Shown in pieces: positions 46,663 to 57,904 of a DNA stretch of 64,000 bases. The notes beneath the pieces were generated by a model. That model ran no database searches, had not been told where the DNA came from, and was given only the letters and a program-made list of their open reading frames with translations. This stretch comes from Hortaea werneckii (lineage: Eukaryota; Ascomycota; Dothideomycetes; Mycosphaerellales; Teratosphaeriaceae), in the NCBI GenBank assembly GCA_037044905.1, contig JBAOKB010000012.1, positions 35,473 to 99,472 on the forward strand. Direction: 5' to 3'. Both the position numbers and the translations under genes were made by a program. Position 1 is the stretch's first letter; each line of letters opens with the position of its first letter.

Positions 46663-47904
46663 ATCAAGATAGAGCGGCACACAGCGCTCGCTTGTCGAGA
46701 CCCAGTGGCCAAGGCCCCAGGTGGCAGGGCTGTGCTGGGTCCTTGATGCAGCGACAATCAGGGCGTCAGATGCTTTCTGCCTGGGCAATGGACCAGCCAA
46801 GAATACTCAGTACCGCCCAATTCGAATCAAGAGTCTAGGTTCAGCAGTCGCAGCACACGAGCCTCAGCCAGAAGCGCAGCGATGAGCCGCTGGGCCCGTG
46901 AGTGAGAAGCGTCACGCGCTGATACTCTCACTTTGCTTAGACCGTCCCCTGCGAAGGCACAGAGCTTTTCTCACTGCCATCTTCAAACAAGCGCTGTTTG
47001 CGCCTCGTGACGCCAAGTCAGCCCAAACTCTCTCTGTACTCATGCCTCACGGACACGCAGGATGGCGCATTTTGCGACCTCAGGCCGGCTTGGCCGTTAT
47101 GCCCATTTGAGAGCCGTATGTGTCACCGCGGCGGCGTTGGTGACGATGAGGCTTCTGTGTAGATGCTCTTTTGGGCAGGCTACCATCCAAGCCACAGTCA
47201 GAGCCGGCCATGTCCGCTCGAACCTTTCATCGGAAGCCAAGGATACGGCAAAGAGTATGGGTCATCGGGTTATCGTCCCTGCCTCAGCTGCTGTATATAC
47301 TATGGATGTTTTAAGGAAAGGCAGAAGGCAAGTCCCGACACATGAGGGCTGGGCGGGATTGGCGGCACACCGAAGCGAGCGCCACGTGGGCATTGATGCG
47401 CGACAGCGGACGGGCCCGGGACTAAGGGGTCTAGCGCCTTCTGTTGTCGCCAGGCCGAGAGCCAGATAAGCGACTCGGCATCCTCGTTCGGACTTCATCC
47501 TGCTCAGCCGCCTACATGGCTCCAACCAGGCGGTTTAAGATTTGCGCCACCATACCGCCTGTCAACGCACTTCCCTGGTCGCCGTCACATATGCGGCGCT
47601 GTCAAGCCGACACATTCAGCTATGCATCCATTCAGGGGAAGAAACCGCCAAGGCTTGGCCTAATGGTTCAGATTTAAAGCGGTAGGGTCTCGAAGGCAGC
47701 AATTGCGAACATGGCGGGCCCAGGTGAGCTTGACATCGCAGCTGTACAGTCAAGATAGGAGCCAAGACGACCAGTGCTCTTGCAAGGTGCTGTGAATACT
47801 CTCCTTAGCTGCCCGTGTTTCCTGCGTGGTTCCATCGTTTCCATCGCCATTAAATTCCAAGGCTGGCTGCTGCTACACGATCGTCAAGCCTTAAGTTTGA
47901 AGCG
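46663..47904. other. Intergenic region
   Basis: No gene is supported. Short overlapping frames have no recognisable domains. Confidence 0.5.
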
Positions 47905-48132
47905 ATGGCCTCAACTCCACCACTACTCTATCAAATCTGGGAGGATTATACTCACAGCGGATTGGGCGCATACACTGTTACTTTACCCACACGTCACGGG
48001 GACTTCCTAATTGCAGCCCTTGCCCTCATTGTCACGTTAACTAGCGAGGGCCTCTGGAAGATTATTGCAAATGTTCTACACCGGATCCGCGCTAAGGATC
48101 GCGACATAGATGTTCAACATCTTGAAAATTAG
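47905..48132 (+). pseudogene. Truncated N-terminus of a fungal multi-pass membrane protein
   Basis: A 75-codon frame starts MASTPPLLYQIWEDYTHSGL. It has one clear hydrophobic helix (FLIAALALIVTLTSEGLW) and then KIIANVLHRIRAKDRD, a pattern I associate with the first helix of a large, uncharacterised fungal membrane-protein family several hundred residues long. The frame stops at 48130-48132, where the sequence turns abruptly TA-rich. The likely explanation is a gene cut by a repeat insertion that was later RIPed. It could instead be a genuine small membrane protein. Confidence 0.45.
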
Positions 48133-50434
48133 GTTATCCTTCGAAATTAAACTATCCCGTTCGATAGCGCTTTAGAGTTTGGCAAAGTCGCGTGGGCATA
48201 GAGAAATAGCCGATTTAGATCGGTAGGCAAGACCTTAAGCTTAATGATCTAGCTATTGTGCATTATGTTTGTGTTCTTAGTCGCTTCTATCTATAGTGCA
48301 AAGGTATCTAGACCCGCCTATAAGGCCAATCGGATCCTATTAACATCTAGCAAATGTAGCCTTGTCCTACCCTCGTTATTAAGTTAGTAGAGTGTAATGG
48401 GTCGTTTAGAGACGCAGGAAAAGTATATACAAGACATGCGCTAGGGTAGAGTATACGCGGAAGCTTACTATTATAGTAAAAGCGGACTAGCCGCCTATAA
48501 CGTATTTGTAGCCCTCTAGCTACCTTTCGAGGTTAATAAGCAAGCGGAGTGTCTGTTTAGGCAACGTTGCTCGCTTAGATCTAGCGGCGCTATTAGATAC
48601 AATACTAGAAGGCTTAATTCGTATACCTACCTAGGCATTAACGCGAACCCTATAGACTATATTAATTTTCGTATTACGTCTACATGCTTAGTCCTTAATA
48701 TTAAGGACCTCTAGATAGTATTTACCGAAGAGCTAACCTAGTAGTAACTTTAGAATGTATTACGTGCTTACCTTAGCCTAGTTATAGGAATATCTAACTA
48801 GGCCTACTAATATTCGGATATACTTAGGATGCTTAAATAGCTATATTCTATCTAGTAAGTTAGCTAAGCATACTAAGACGCCCCGTAGTAGGCTTACTAG
48901 AAATAGATCCTTTTACTAGACTAACTATACCCCCGACGCTAATAATTCGCGTAAAAGCTCTTTCGGTACCTAGCGGCCTATTAAGGAACTTTAGGTTAGG
49001 GGAGCAGATCTTTCGGTTTACTTCGTTACTACAAACAATATTATATATACTAATGTAGTAATCGACCTATTGTTCGCGGCTGCCTACTAGCTACCCTATA
49101 GAGGCTATAGAGCAGACAACATGTTCCGTGTCCTAGTATATACCAATTAAATGCAAGTGTGCACCTAGAATAGTAACGCCTATTCGCCTATGTAAGGCTT
49201 ATTAATCCTCGAGCGAGACTTAGCTACCTCCGAAGGATTTTCCCCGATTTAAGAAGCGATAGCCGTTTGTATTATAGTCGCGTTTTAATAGTCGTCGAGC
49301 TACTTTGTAGTAACTTCGACCCTACAATTAGCTCTTAAGGCTAGCGATTTACTTATTTTAGTAGCGCAAGACTCTCGCGCTCTTCTAGCTAACTAGTAGA
49401 TCCGCGAGACCACGGGCTAGTTCGAGACTAGTCTAGCAAATCTGTAGCTCTAGATTGTATAGTTTCCTAACAACTTCTAGAGCATTAATGGCTCGGATAC
49501 TTCGGGCATTACGCCGCCTTCTAAGTACCCTCGATCTAAGTTAGGACATGCACTATCGGAGTTGTGTACTAGACAAATGGGGAGAAATATAGGGTTATAG
49601 TACGTCTGCACTCTTTGCACTGTTAATTTCTAAATTTTGTATGTCTTGTATTAAGCTAATAAAAGTTTAGCTAATCTTTCTCTATCGCGGGTCTCCTTAT
49701 TATTAGAATTGTCGCTTTCCTCGTCCTTCTAACCTCCCTAGCTGTTCCCTCTATACCCTCCTTTAGATCTCATTTACACAAGAAGGTTGCTTACATCGCA
49801 GACGGCAAGCTATAGTTGCTTCGCTAAGTCTTGTAGGCACGGGGTCTTTACGGCTAGGAGCGAAAGTCCTTAAACAACGAGGTGCCTGTTCTCGCTAACG
49901 GCTACGACCACGCTACAATCGGCCCTGCAGAAGAATCTTAGAACTTTATAGGATATTATAATGCGAGTAGAGCGGAAGTACATCGCACTAAGCACGATAT
50001 CGATGCGCAAAGATTTTGATTAGCGTAACAGACTATGTTCGCCCACAGCATAGGTACGTTTCCCTTATGCGCTTAGCTTAAGACACACCTCGGCTAAACA
50101 TTGTGGACATGCTAGCTTATCGTAGATAAATAATAATCTTCTGTAGCGGTGTTCCTCGTCTTCCCGAAGTCTTTCTCTTGCTCTTCGCCACGCACTTTGC
50201 AAGGTAATTATAATGCACGGTTTCATAAGATATGCATATCTTCGTAATTAGACACAAGATCCTCAAGCGTGCTTCGATTACCTTAGGACAATTCTGAAAT
50301 GTGGATTGCTCTAGTATATATCTAGCTAATAACGCCCCTTCTGCTAAGGGCGTTGAAGCGGGCAGTAGCGAAAGCCATGCCCGAACATAATCAAGTTAGT
50401 ACATAGGCCAAATAATCGCTAAAGCAGGTAATGG
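48133..50434. repeat. RIP-degraded repeat block, no ORFs
   Basis: About 2.3 kb strikingly rich in TpA and poor in CpA/TpG (frequent CTAG, TTAG, CTAT, GCTAA), with stop codons in every frame. No frame exceeds about 60 codons, unlike flanking sequence. This is the composition left by repeat-induced point mutation of a transposon or other repeat. The original element cannot be identified by eye. Confidence 0.75.
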
Positions 50435-51288
50435 GTGAAGTCCCATGCGACAATGCTAAGTCGCTACGTCAAGAATGCCTCATCTCTTGCTAGGCAGCAT
50501 TACGCAGGCTGTGAGTTGCAATTGAATGGTGGCGAGCAGCTCAACGTTGCGCCGCTTGCAGGATGCAACTCCCTGTATGCCAAGGCTTCGAAATGCTTAT
50601 GTTGGTGCAAGGGTCAAACTCCAGAGCCGTGGTTTCATAAGTTACGTTGGTTGTATTTCCAAGCAAAATTGCTGCAAACGCGGACTCGGCTCCGCACCAC
50701 CCGCATGATATCTTGGCTTTGCCTCGCCAAGGAAGACCTCGCGCAGACTGCCCTACCAGTAGGATGCAAGTATTCGATTCGACCGCGGATCAACTCTCCA
50801 CAAGAGCGGCGCCCTAGACAGAAAACCGCTTGCCGCTTCGTCCTTTGTAAGAGGCGTACAAGCCAAGACAGGCCCGAAGCGAGTTCGCTTAAGCTGGGGG
50901 CGCTAGACATCCTACGGACATCACCACTACTAAGCCACTACTGGTCTATCTTGCGCCAGTGAACTTTGTCTAGTGCACCAGAGCAGACTCGCAAACACGG
51001 CAGGCTCCAGGGATCTTGTCGGTCATGTGAGATTGCTCGCAAAACTTGGCGACACAGCCTCCGGTAGGACTTATAAGAAGGCATCGTGCGAACGGGTTGA
51101 GCGCCTCAGTATTCTCCTAGATTGTCGTTGTTGCCAAATACCTTGGAACATTATCCAGCATCTAGTCGAAGGAATTGTCTAGCTGCAAGATCCGAACATC
51201 GTTAAGCGAGTGAGTTTCAGGTCTGTTGAACGTACCATAACCAACGACTAACATTGTAACTGACAAGGCAGAATATTCTCGTGACAAC
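50435..51288. other. Transitional sequence
   Basis: Normal base composition resumes here. An open frame of 175 codons at 50435-50962 has no recognisable features and is overlapped by an opposite-strand frame, so I do not call a gene. Confidence 0.35.
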
Positions 51289-51356
51289 ATGAAGATCATA
51301 GCTCTGAGTCTCGTTTTCATGGTGTCGGCTATGCCGACCTAGGCTCAAGAGTGCCC
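51289..51356 (+). pseudogene. Signal-peptide exon of a small secreted protein, interrupted
   Basis: An ATG at 51289 opens MKIIALSLVFMVSAMPT, a textbook signal peptide. It is followed by an in-frame TAG (51340-51342) and then AQEC before the sequence is cut by the terminal TLH unit. TAG in place of CAG is a CpA-to-TpA change, so RIP could have made the stop. The mature part of the protein is absent. The small size and Cys right after the cleavage region are typical of small secreted proteins, but the family cannot be named from 20 residues. Confidence 0.5.
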
Positions 51357-51380
51357 TACCCTCAATCCTACCCTCAATCC
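51357..51380. repeat. 12-bp direct duplication at the proximal border of the TLH array
   Basis: TACCCTCAATCC occurs twice in tandem (51357-51368 and 51369-51380). The later unit borders (54637 and 57905) have it once. The border is therefore a precise junction. Confidence 0.85.
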
Positions 51381-54300
51381 TTCAAAGAATCCGGGGCGGA
51401 TTCCATGATAATGCGTGGGGGGCACGGGCCACCGAATTCGCCGGAGGGGGCAGATTCCATGAAAAACCGGGGGCAGAAGGAATGAAAAGTACCGGTCGGA
51501 ATCGTTTCAAACTCGGTGAGTTTCCAATCCGTAGGCACTTTACTCGTGAGTTTTCAACATCGGAGCGGGAGACCCGCGTGGTGAATTGTTATCGCGGTTC
51601 GAAAATCCCGACATTCTGTGTGAAGTTCCGCTCGCAAAGGCTTAGGGTTAGGGTCGGCGGGCGTAACGGCGGTTCGGCTGGAATTGAGGGACCGCCGGAA
51701 GCGCAGGCTGGACGCTCGCGAAGAGGTAGGGTAGATAGAAATACACCAACAAAGGTGCAGAAAAGCACCCAGCAAGACCACCGACTCTTGTAGCATGTAG
51801 CTAACGTTCAACCCCATCATGTGTGACCGCGCCATCGCGACAGGGATCGCGAAAATTCTGTGACAGGGGTCGGTGCAGCTGAGCCCAGGCGAGGCCGCCG
51901 ACCGAAACATCAGGACAGACACGTTGCTCGACAGCTAATACACCATGGACGCTTTTGAGAGTCTGTTCGTACACTTCCAGAATTTTCAAATCATCGTTTG
52001 TAGAGATTGCAAGTTTGCAGTGGTTCCAGACCAAATCAAGGCGCATCTCAGCCAAAGTCACCAGACGCTAACAGTGAGCACTAGGAAAGGAATAATCGAA
52101 CAAGTGGAAAAACTCGACCACGTCGCTTATAGGTCAGAAGACGTCGTGTACCCCGCCGCCGAACAGGAAGCGATCCAGGAGCTCGGCCCGGTCATCGAGC
52201 AATGCTCACAGTGCAAAGCGTGCGGGTTGCTAAGGGAGAGTAAAAAGGGGATCGAGGCGCACTATAGAAAGGAACACGGCTGGAACAGCGCCAAAAGCAG
52301 AGGAGGTCGAGGGAGTTTGAGGAGTCGACCCGCCGCAAACTAGCCGTTCACGGAAGGTCACTACTGTTAGAGATTCTTTAAGTATGCGCAGTGGACTAAG
52401 CTCTTTAAAGTGCTACCGCCAGCGCCACGGATGCTAGGAGGCGGTCATGGCTGCGAGCCCGAGGACAGGGCGCAGAAGTTGACAGATGAGGTAGCCGATG
52501 GACTCAAGAGGAAGCTGCGGGAGGCGCACTATCACAGGAAGGTGAACGTCAGCAATGTTAGGTCTGAAATGGATCCATGGCTAGAACACACCAGCTAGGC
52601 TCACCATCTGGCTGGGTTTGAGAAAGAAGAGCTACGGGCTAGTCTAAGTGCGGCGCCAAAGCTTGAGGCGGACGAGCGGGGGATAGAGAGCGTGGATGAA
52701 GAAGAGGAGGCGATCGAGAGAGCTTGCAGAGCGACCGGCAGGGTGATCAAGAAGGCCATGGACGTTAGCAGTCCGCGGACGATCCTAAGGTCCGCTCTTC
52801 ACTACGTGAACAGGAAGGAAACCGGGGCCGCGAACAACGAGACTCCATTCTACAGCAAACACGAGGCTAGTACGAAGAAGAAATACTCCAGGGTCTGGGT
52901 ATCAATGCTAAGATATCTTTGGAGGAGTCAGACATGGGAGAACAAGCCAGACTACACGTTAACGGATGGGCAAGCGAGGAGGCTAGGAGCAATGCAAAGT
53001 CTCGCCAGACGAGAGACCGCCGCTCTAGACAAGGGAGCCAGAAAGGTCTGCGAAGACGAGTTACAATGGTCCATCGTTCTTTTCTAGGCTAGCATGCTCG
53101 ACTAGGAGCTGCTAGACGACGAGTTCCAAAGCGGCTTTCTGTCCGCATTGGCAGTTCTCGGCTTGGACACCGAAGACGCAGGATGGGTAAGCGTGTTCAA
53201 CTTCACGCCGAAGCTGGCGGCCATCGTCACGGTCTGTAAGGCTCTAGTGGTGTTCATGGCTTACAAGCAGAGGCAAGACGACATCGACCGGCTAATCGGA
53301 GCCGGGATAGGTGAGAGTGAGGCGAGAAAAGAAGCGGTTAGCATTGTAGAAGGGGTGCACGATATGGTGCCCAGGCTGTTGTGTCTTCAGGAATACGGGG
53401 GACCAGCGAGCCCGATGGACAGGGTCTTGCACATGAAGACTTTTGGAATAAGGATTAGGTTTACGGAGAAAGCCGGGGCACGGGTCACTTGGATGAACAG
53501 ATGCCAACAGGTCGCCATCGACAAGATCAGCTTCAGCATGGGAGATCTCAGAGATGCACTACACTCGCTGTGGGAAAGGTGTCTGGGGAGGCTCACGAAG
53601 CGGTTAATGTTCTTATAGCAAGAGGAGGAACTGCCGATCTTGCATCTAGACAGACTGTTCGACAACCCAAGCGATCTCACCGAGGGTTGGAGCTTCTTGG
53701 ACGATGAGAGAAACGATGAAGTCTTGGGCAGAGTCAGGAGGCCGGACGGGAAAGACGTGGAGAGCAGGAAGTGGTTGTGGAGCCGGGCCATGAGAGAGGA
53801 CCGAATAACCAAGTACTTTCTACAAAATATCGACATGAGTGAAGTGAGGGACAGGAGTGAGCTAAAGTGGAACACGACCAAGGTGGAGCAGTACTTCCGG
53901 GAGGTGACTCTGTTCAAGGAGGAGCTGATAGTGTTGTGTCACATGGCAGGGGGAGCTCCAGCCAGAGGGACGGAAGTTGTTAGCATCAGGACCGAGAACG
54001 GAGAGAGTGCGCGAGCGCAGAGGGGTGTTTTTGTTGACAATGGCATGGTCGAGCTAGTGACGGGCTACCACAAAGGCTACAGCAAGAGCGGCGAAGCGAA
54101 GATAATCCACAGGTATCTGCCGCAAGAGGTGGGAAAGCTGTTGGTGTACCATTTGTGGCTAGTGGAACCGTTCGTGCACATGCTCAGGTGGGAAGTCAGG
54201 GGCGAGTTCGACTTCAGCAAATATCTGTGGGAGCCGGAGCCGGAAAAGAAATGGGAAGGCGAGGTCGACGGAGTCAGGGAGGAGGAGGAGAGTGGGAGCG

Positions 54301-57300
54301 AAGAAGGAGGAAGGGAAAGCGACGGGGAAGAGGGCAGTTCAGGAAGCGAGAGCGAATCGAGCACAAGCCCGAGCAGTGAAAGCGAGGCGGATGGAGGTGA
54401 TGACGAAGGAACGGCAGGAGATCGGATGGTCAGTGGGAGGGAGGCGCGAAGCAGGCCGAGGAATGGAGGAAAAGCGAAAGAGGGCAAGCTGCAGGCACTC
54501 AGCATAGACGGCTTCTGGAACACAGAGAGGCTGAAGAGGGTGATGAAGAGGGAGCTATCAAAATGCCAGGCCGGATTCTTTGTAACGCCGTCGACATGGA
54601 GGCAGCTATACCCAGCCATCCAAAGGGTACACTGCCTACCCTCAATCCTTCAAAGAATCCGGGGCGGATTCCATGATAATGCGTGGGGGGCACGGGCCAC
54701 CGAATTCGCCGGAGGGGGCAGATTCCATGAAAAACCGGGGGCAGAAGGAATGAAAAGTACCGGTCGGAATCGTTTCAAACTCGGTGAGTTTCCAATCCGT
54801 AGGCACTTTACTCGTGAGTTTTCAACATCGGAGCGGGAGACCCGCGTGGTGAATTGTTATCGCGGTTCGAAAATCCCGACATTCTGTGTGAAGTTCCGCT
54901 CGCAAAGGCTTAGGGTTAGGGTCGGCGGGCGTAACGGCGGTTCGGCTGGAATTGAGGGACCGCCGGAAGCGCAGGCTGGACGCTCGCGAAGAGGTAGGGT
55001 AGATAGAAATACACCAACAAAGGTGCAGAAAAGCACCCAGCAAGACCACCGACTCTTGTAGCATGTAGCTAACGTTCAACCCCATCATGTGTGACCGCGC
55101 CATCGCGACAGGGATCGCGAAAATTCTGTGACAGGGGTCGGTGCAGCTGAGCCCAGGCGAGGCCGCCGACCGAAACATCAGGACAGACACGTTGCTCGAC
55201 AGCTAATACACCATGGACGCTTTTGAGAGTCTGTTCGTACACTTCCAGAATTTTCAAATCATCGTTTGTAGAGATTGCAAGTTTGCAGTGGTTCCAGACC
55301 AAATCAAGGCGCATCTCAGCCAAAGTCACCAGACGCTAACAGTGAGCACTAGGAAAGGAATAATCGAACAAGTGGAAAAACTCGACCACGTCGCTTATAG
55401 GTCAGAAGACGTCGTGTACCCCGCCGCCGAACAGGAAGCGATCCAGGAGCTCGGCCCGGTCATCGAGCAATGCTCACAGTGCAAAGCGTGCGGGTTGCTG
55501 AGGGAGAGTAAAAAGGGGATCGAGGCGCACTGTAGAAAGGAACACGGCTGGAACAGCGCCAAAAGCAGAGGAGGTCGAGGGAGTTTGAGGAGTCGACCCG
55601 CCGCAAACCAGCCGTTCACGGAAGGTCACTGCTGTCAGAGATTCTTCAAGTATGCGCAGTGGACTAAGCTCTTTAAAGTGCTACCGCCAGCGCCACGGAT
55701 GCTAGGAGGCGGTCATGGCTGCGAGCCCGAGGACAGGGCGCAGAAGTTGACAGATGAGGTAGCCGATGGACTCAAGAGGAAGCTGCGGGAGGCGCACCAT
55801 CACAGGAAGGTGAACGTCAGCAATGTCAGGTCTGAAATGGATCCATGGCTGGAACACACCAGCTGGGCTCACCATCTGGCTGGGTTTGAGAAAGAAGAGC
55901 TACGGGCTAGTCTAAGTGCGGCGCCAAAGCTTGAGGCGGACGAGCGGGGGATAGAGAGCGTGGATGAAGAAGAGGAGGCGATCGAGAGAGCTTGCAGAGC
56001 GACCGGCAGGGTGATCAAGAAGGCCATGGACGTCAGCAGTCCGCGGACGATCCCAAGGTCCGCTCTTCACTACGTGAACAGGAAGGAAACCGGGGCCGCG
56101 AACAACGAGACTCCATTCTACAGCAAACACGAGGCCAGTACGAAGAAGAAATACTCCAGGGTCTGGGTATCAATGCTGAGATATCTTTGGAGGAGTCAGA
56201 CATGGGAGAACAAGCCAGACTACACGTTGACGGATGGGCAAGCGAGGAGGCTGGGAGCAATGCAAAGTCTCGCCAGACGAGAGACCGCCGCTCTAGACAA
56301 GGGAGCCAGAAAGGTCTGCGAAGACGAGTTACAATGGTCCATCGTTCTTTTCTGGGCCAGCATGCTCGACCAGGAGCTGCTAGACGACGAGTTCCAAAGC
56401 GGCTTTCTGTCCGCATTGGCAGTTCTCGGCTTGGACACCGAAGACGCAGGATGGGTAAGCGTGTTCAACTTCACGCCGAAGCTGGCGGCCATCGTCACGG
56501 TCTGTAAGGCTCTGGTGGTGTTCATGGCTTACAAGCAGAGGCAAGACGACATCGACCGGCTGATCGGAGCCGGGATAGGTGAGAGTGAGGCGAGAAAAGA
56601 AGCGGTCAGCATTGTAGAAGGGGTGCACGATATGGTGCCCAGGCTGTTGTGTCTTCAGGAATACGGGGGACCAGCGAGCCCGATGGACAGGGTCTTGCAC
56701 ATGAAGACTTTTGGAATGAGGATCAGGTTCACGGAGAAAGCCGGGGCACGGGTCACTTGGATGAACAGATGCCAACAGGTCGCCATCGACAAGATCAGCT
56801 TCAGCATGGGAGATCTCAGAGATGCACTACACTCGCTGTGGGAAAGGTGTCTGGGGAGGCTCACGAAGCGGTTGATGTTCTTACAGCAAGAGGAGGAACT
56901 GCCGATCTTGCATCTGGACAGACTGTTCGACAACCCAAGCGATCTCACCGAGGGTTGGAGCTTCTTGGACGATGAGAGAAACGATGAAGTCTTGGGCAGA
57001 GTCAGGAGGCCGGACGGGAAAGACGTGGAGAGCAGGAAGTGGTTGTGGAGCCGGGCCATGAGAGAGGACCGAATAACCAAGTACTTTCTACAAAATATCG
57101 ACATGAGTGAAGTGAGGGACAGGAGTGAGCTAAAGTGGAACACGACCAAGGTGGAGCAGTACTTCCGGGAGGTGACTCTGTTCAAGGAGGAGCTGATAGT
57201 GTTGTGTCACATGGCAGGGGGAGCTCCAGCCAGAGGGACGGAAGTTGTCAGCATCAGGACCGAGAACGGAGAGAGTGCGCGAGCGCAGAGGGGTGTTTTT

Positions 57301-57904
57301 GTTGACAATGGCATGGTCGAGCTGGTGACGGGCTACCACAAAGGCTACAGCAAGAGCGGCGAAGCGAAGATAATCCACAGGTATCTGCCGCAAGAGGTGG
57401 GAAAGCTGTTGGTGTACCATTTGTGGCTAGTGGAACCGTTCGTGCACATGCTCAGGTGGGAAGTCAGGGGCGAGTTCGACTTCAGCAAATATCTGTGGGA
57501 GCCGGAGCCGGAAAAGAAATGGGAAGGCGAGGTCGACGGAGTCAGGGAGGAGGAGGAGAGTGGGAGCGAAGAAGGAGGAAGGGAAAGCGACGGGGAAGAG
57601 GGCAGTTCAGGAAGCGAGAGCGAATCGAGCACAAGCCCGAGCAGTGAAAGCGAGGCGGATGGAGGTGATGACGAAGGAACGGCAGGAGATCGGATGGTCA
57701 GTGGGAGGGAGGCGCGAAGCAGGCCGAGGAATGGAGGAAAAGCGAAAGAGGGCAAGCTGCAGGCACTCAGCATAGACGGCTTCTGGAACACAGAGAGGCT
57801 GAAGAGGGTGATGAAGAGGGAGCTATCAAAATGCCAGGCCGGATTCTTTGTAACGCCGTCGACATGGAGGCAGCTATACCCAGCCATCCAAAGGGTACAC
57901 TGCC
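51369..57904 (+). repeat. Two tandem 3,268-bp units of TLH 5' module
   Basis: Unit 1 is 51369-54636 and unit 2 is 54637-57904. The same 5' segment then starts again at 57905 in front of the complete gene. Each unit holds about 575 bp upstream of the TLH start codon and the first 897 codons of the gene, and is joined at the same point (CACTGCC then TACCCTC). Each 5' segment contains two telomere-type units (TTAGGG TTAGGG) at 51642-51654, 54910-54922 and 58178-58190. Unit 2 and the corresponding part of the full gene show no differences where compared. Unit 1 carries many CpA-to-TpA changes. Confidence 0.95.
51945..54636 (+). pseudogene. TLH 5' module, copy 1, RIP-inactivated
   Basis: It is aligned codon by codon to copy 2. 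Six in-frame stops are all explained by C-to-T or G-to-A changes at CpA/TpG: 52341-52343, 52368-52370, 52596-52598, 53085-53087, 53103-53105 and 53616-53618. I counted at least 30 differences from copy 2 and every one was of this type. Unmutated, it would match copy 2, and like copy 2 it is truncated at residue 897. The last ORF (53640-55061) reads through into the 5' region of unit 2. Confidence 0.92.

Noticed and set aside
50435..50962. 175-codon plus-strand ORF
   Set aside because: No motif, opposed by a similar-length frame, next to RIPed sequence; insufficient evidence for a gene.
51590..51615. GGTTCGAAAATCC, resembling a tRNA T-loop, in each TLH unit
   Set aside because: The flanking bases do not form a T-arm stem, and no acceptor or anticodon arm is present in the right place. 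I saw no convincing tRNA in the window.
51482..51793. 103-codon ORF starting MKSTGRNRF, repeated at 54,750 and 58,018
   Set aside because: It lies in the 5' noncoding segment of each TLH unit, is opposed by another frame on the minus strand, has no motif, and is open by composition. I treat it as noncoding except as the read-through tail of the truncated copies.
54077..54619. Ser/Leu-rich minus-strand ORF of 180 codons, repeated in each unit
   Set aside because: Antisense shadow of the acidic Ser/Glu-rich tract of the TLH.
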